A DNA stretch of 6,375 nt from Opitutaceae bacterium (lineage in GTDB: Bacteria; Verrucomicrobiota; Verrucomicrobiia; Opitutales; Opitutaceae), in the NCBI GenBank assembly GCA_003168315.1, contig PMSP01000014.1, positions 1 to 6,375 on the forward strand, given 5' to 3'. Of this stretch, positions 5,420 to 6,375 are shown piece after piece. Under the pieces are notes generated by a model. The model was not told where the DNA came from, did no database searches, and saw only the letters and a program-made list of their open reading frames with translations. The translations under genes were made by a program, and so were the position numbers. Position 1 is the first letter of the stretch; every line of letters begins with the position of its first letter.

Positions 5420-6375
5420 ATGAAAGCCACTCCCGTAAATCCCTTTTTCTTCGAGCACACCGCGGACCGCTGGAGCTTCACAGACCGTGAGAAGATCCTG
5501 CCGATTATCGAGAAGCTCCTAAATGAGCGGGGCCGCCGCGTCCTCTTCTACGGCCGGCGTCGAATGGGGAAGACATCTCTCATCGACAATGCCGCACTCA
5601 AAGCTTCCACCCAAATCATAAAGGTGTATCTATCGTTGGTGGTCGGCCTCACCGAGGCCGCGACGCTACTCCTTAACCAGATTCCAAGACCCCCCGACGC
5701 GATCTTCGGGAAAATCGCGAAACTGGTGGAAAAAAAGTTAGGGAGCGTATCTGTCAGCCTCTGGAAGTTCGCATTCAAGGCGGACCTGCGCCAATCCACC
5801 AGCCAAGCAAACATAGATGTGGCGCTCGATTTCATCGAGGCCGTGGCAGAAGCCGAAGACATCATTTACACCGTCTGGCTGGATGAATTCCAAGAGATCT
5901 GGAAACTTGGGGGCGAAGACATCGTCTGGCGTATCAGGGCGCTCAGCCAAAGGCACCACCACATCAATTACTTCTTCTCCGGTTCGGATCATCGACTGCT
6001 TAAGCGCATGACCGATCCCAAAGCTGCATTCTTCAAACAACTCGAAACGATTGAAGTGGGCCCCATTGATCCGGAACTCATGGCCAAATGGATAGATGCC
6101 CGCATGAAGCAAGGGGGCATACCTGCCAAAAATAACGGCGCCGACATCGTAGCGGTCGCCGGCCCGTGCACCGGAGACATCGTCAGGGTCGCCAAAACCG
6201 CTTTCGACATCCTGGCGGCGGGTCACAAGGGAGAAGACGGAGACGTCGCGGCGCGTGCCATGAACGACATCTCCCTGCGGCAACTCCACAACGAACACGC
6301 TGCCTTCTGGAGGCAGATGACACTGGTTCAACGAGCGGTTCTAAGAGCGCTAGCCGCAGGTCGCGCGCCCCAATT
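5420..6375 (+). CDS. P-loop ATPase, archaeal-type ATPase_2 / AAA class, 3' end outside window
   Basis: The visible 318 residues form most of an ATP-binding protein. The N-terminus (NPFFF...WSFTDREKILPII, 7-30) has the layout of the ATPase_2 family (PF01637 type), in which an F-x-x-R-E segment precedes the nucleotide-binding core. Walker A is GRRRMGKTSL at 45-54 with K51. Walker B is IYTVWLDEFQEI at 149-160 with D155 and E156. FFSGSDHRLLKRM at 185-197 occupies the sensor 1 position, and FFKQLETIEVGPID at 204-217 matches the segment that follows in the family. The end, WRQMTLVQRAVLRALAAG, looks like the start of the winged-helix domain usual at the C-terminus. No membrane helices are seen. The frame is open upstream, with TTG 5363 and GTG 5378 also in frame, but ATG 5420 gives the family-typical N-terminus. 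No Shine-Dalgarno precedes it, so the mRNA may be leaderless or have a very short leader. Family members are mostly uncharacterised and some sit in defence or mobile loci. The function here is unknown. Confidence 0.85.
   Translation, partial: MKATPVNPFFFEHTADRWSFTDREKILPIIEKLLNERGRRVLFYGRRRMGKTSLIDNAALKASTQIIKVYLSLVVGLTEAATLLLNQIPRPPDAIFGKIAKLVEKKLGSVSVSLWKFAFKADLRQSTSQANIDVALDFIEAVAEAEDIIYTVWLDEFQEIWKLGGEDIVWRIRALSQRHHHINYFFSGSDHRLLKRMTDPKAAFFKQLETIEVGPIDPELMAKWIDARMKQGGIPAKNNGADIVAVAGPCTGDIVRVAKTAFDILAAGHKGEDGDVAARAMNDISLRQLHNEHAAFWRQMTLVQRAVLRALAAGRAPQ

Noticed and set aside
5738..6331. 197-codon minus-strand open frame
   Set aside because: It is the antisense of the ATPase, whose Walker A and B motifs fix the coding strand.
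5420..6375. Strong compositional break between the operon and the ATPase
   Set aside because: By eye, in samples of 40-80 codons, A/T-ending codons are only slightly more frequent in the ATPase than in GT2; not enough to claim transfer.

Overview
The window looks like a GC-rich bacterial chromosome. Genes are densely packed and the codons mostly end in G or C. The protein set (a large polytopic membrane glycosyltransferase-like protein, a polyprenyl-phosphate-type family 2 glycosyltransferase and a class I methyltransferase) is the kind seen in glycan or O-antigen loci of Verrucomicrobiota, Planctomycetota, Acidobacteriota and similar phyla. I lean towards Verrucomicrobiota, but no marker gene here fixes the phylum.

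Left two thirds (about 1-4550): a rightward reading frame enters from the left edge and ends at 239. Converging on it is a three-gene leftward operon. In transcription order this is an 828-codon membrane protein with a long soluble C-terminus (4534 to 2048), a GT2 glycosyltransferase with C-terminal membrane helices (1979 to 813), and a SAM-dependent methyltransferase (816 to 202). The last two genes share an ATGA stop/start overlap. A 19-codon reading frame fills the short gap between the first two and stops directly before the GTG start of the second. The likely common theme, by inference, is building or modifying a lipid-linked surface glycan: GT2 would charge an undecaprenyl-phosphate carrier, the GT-C-like protein would transfer sugar outside the membrane, and the methyltransferase would modify a sugar or lipid intermediate.

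Middle (about 4550-5419): the only sizeable non-coding part. It holds the upstream region of the operon with several small inverted repeats, a doubtful integrase-like protein fragment on the minus strand, a complete tRNA-Arg(ACG) with encoded CCA at 4913-4989, and a minus-strand frame carrying a recognisable conserved motif that runs antisense into the tRNA 3' end. This looks like a truncated gene at a genomic-island boundary.

Right (5420-6375): the 5' part of a rightward P-loop ATPase of the archaeal-type ATPase_2 / AAA class, cut by the window end. Its upstream region carries five copies of a TGACGGT half-site arranged as overlapping palindromes, a likely operator shared with the divergent truncated frame. 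The tRNA, the truncated gene and the ATPase with its operator array are the most interesting part of the window.
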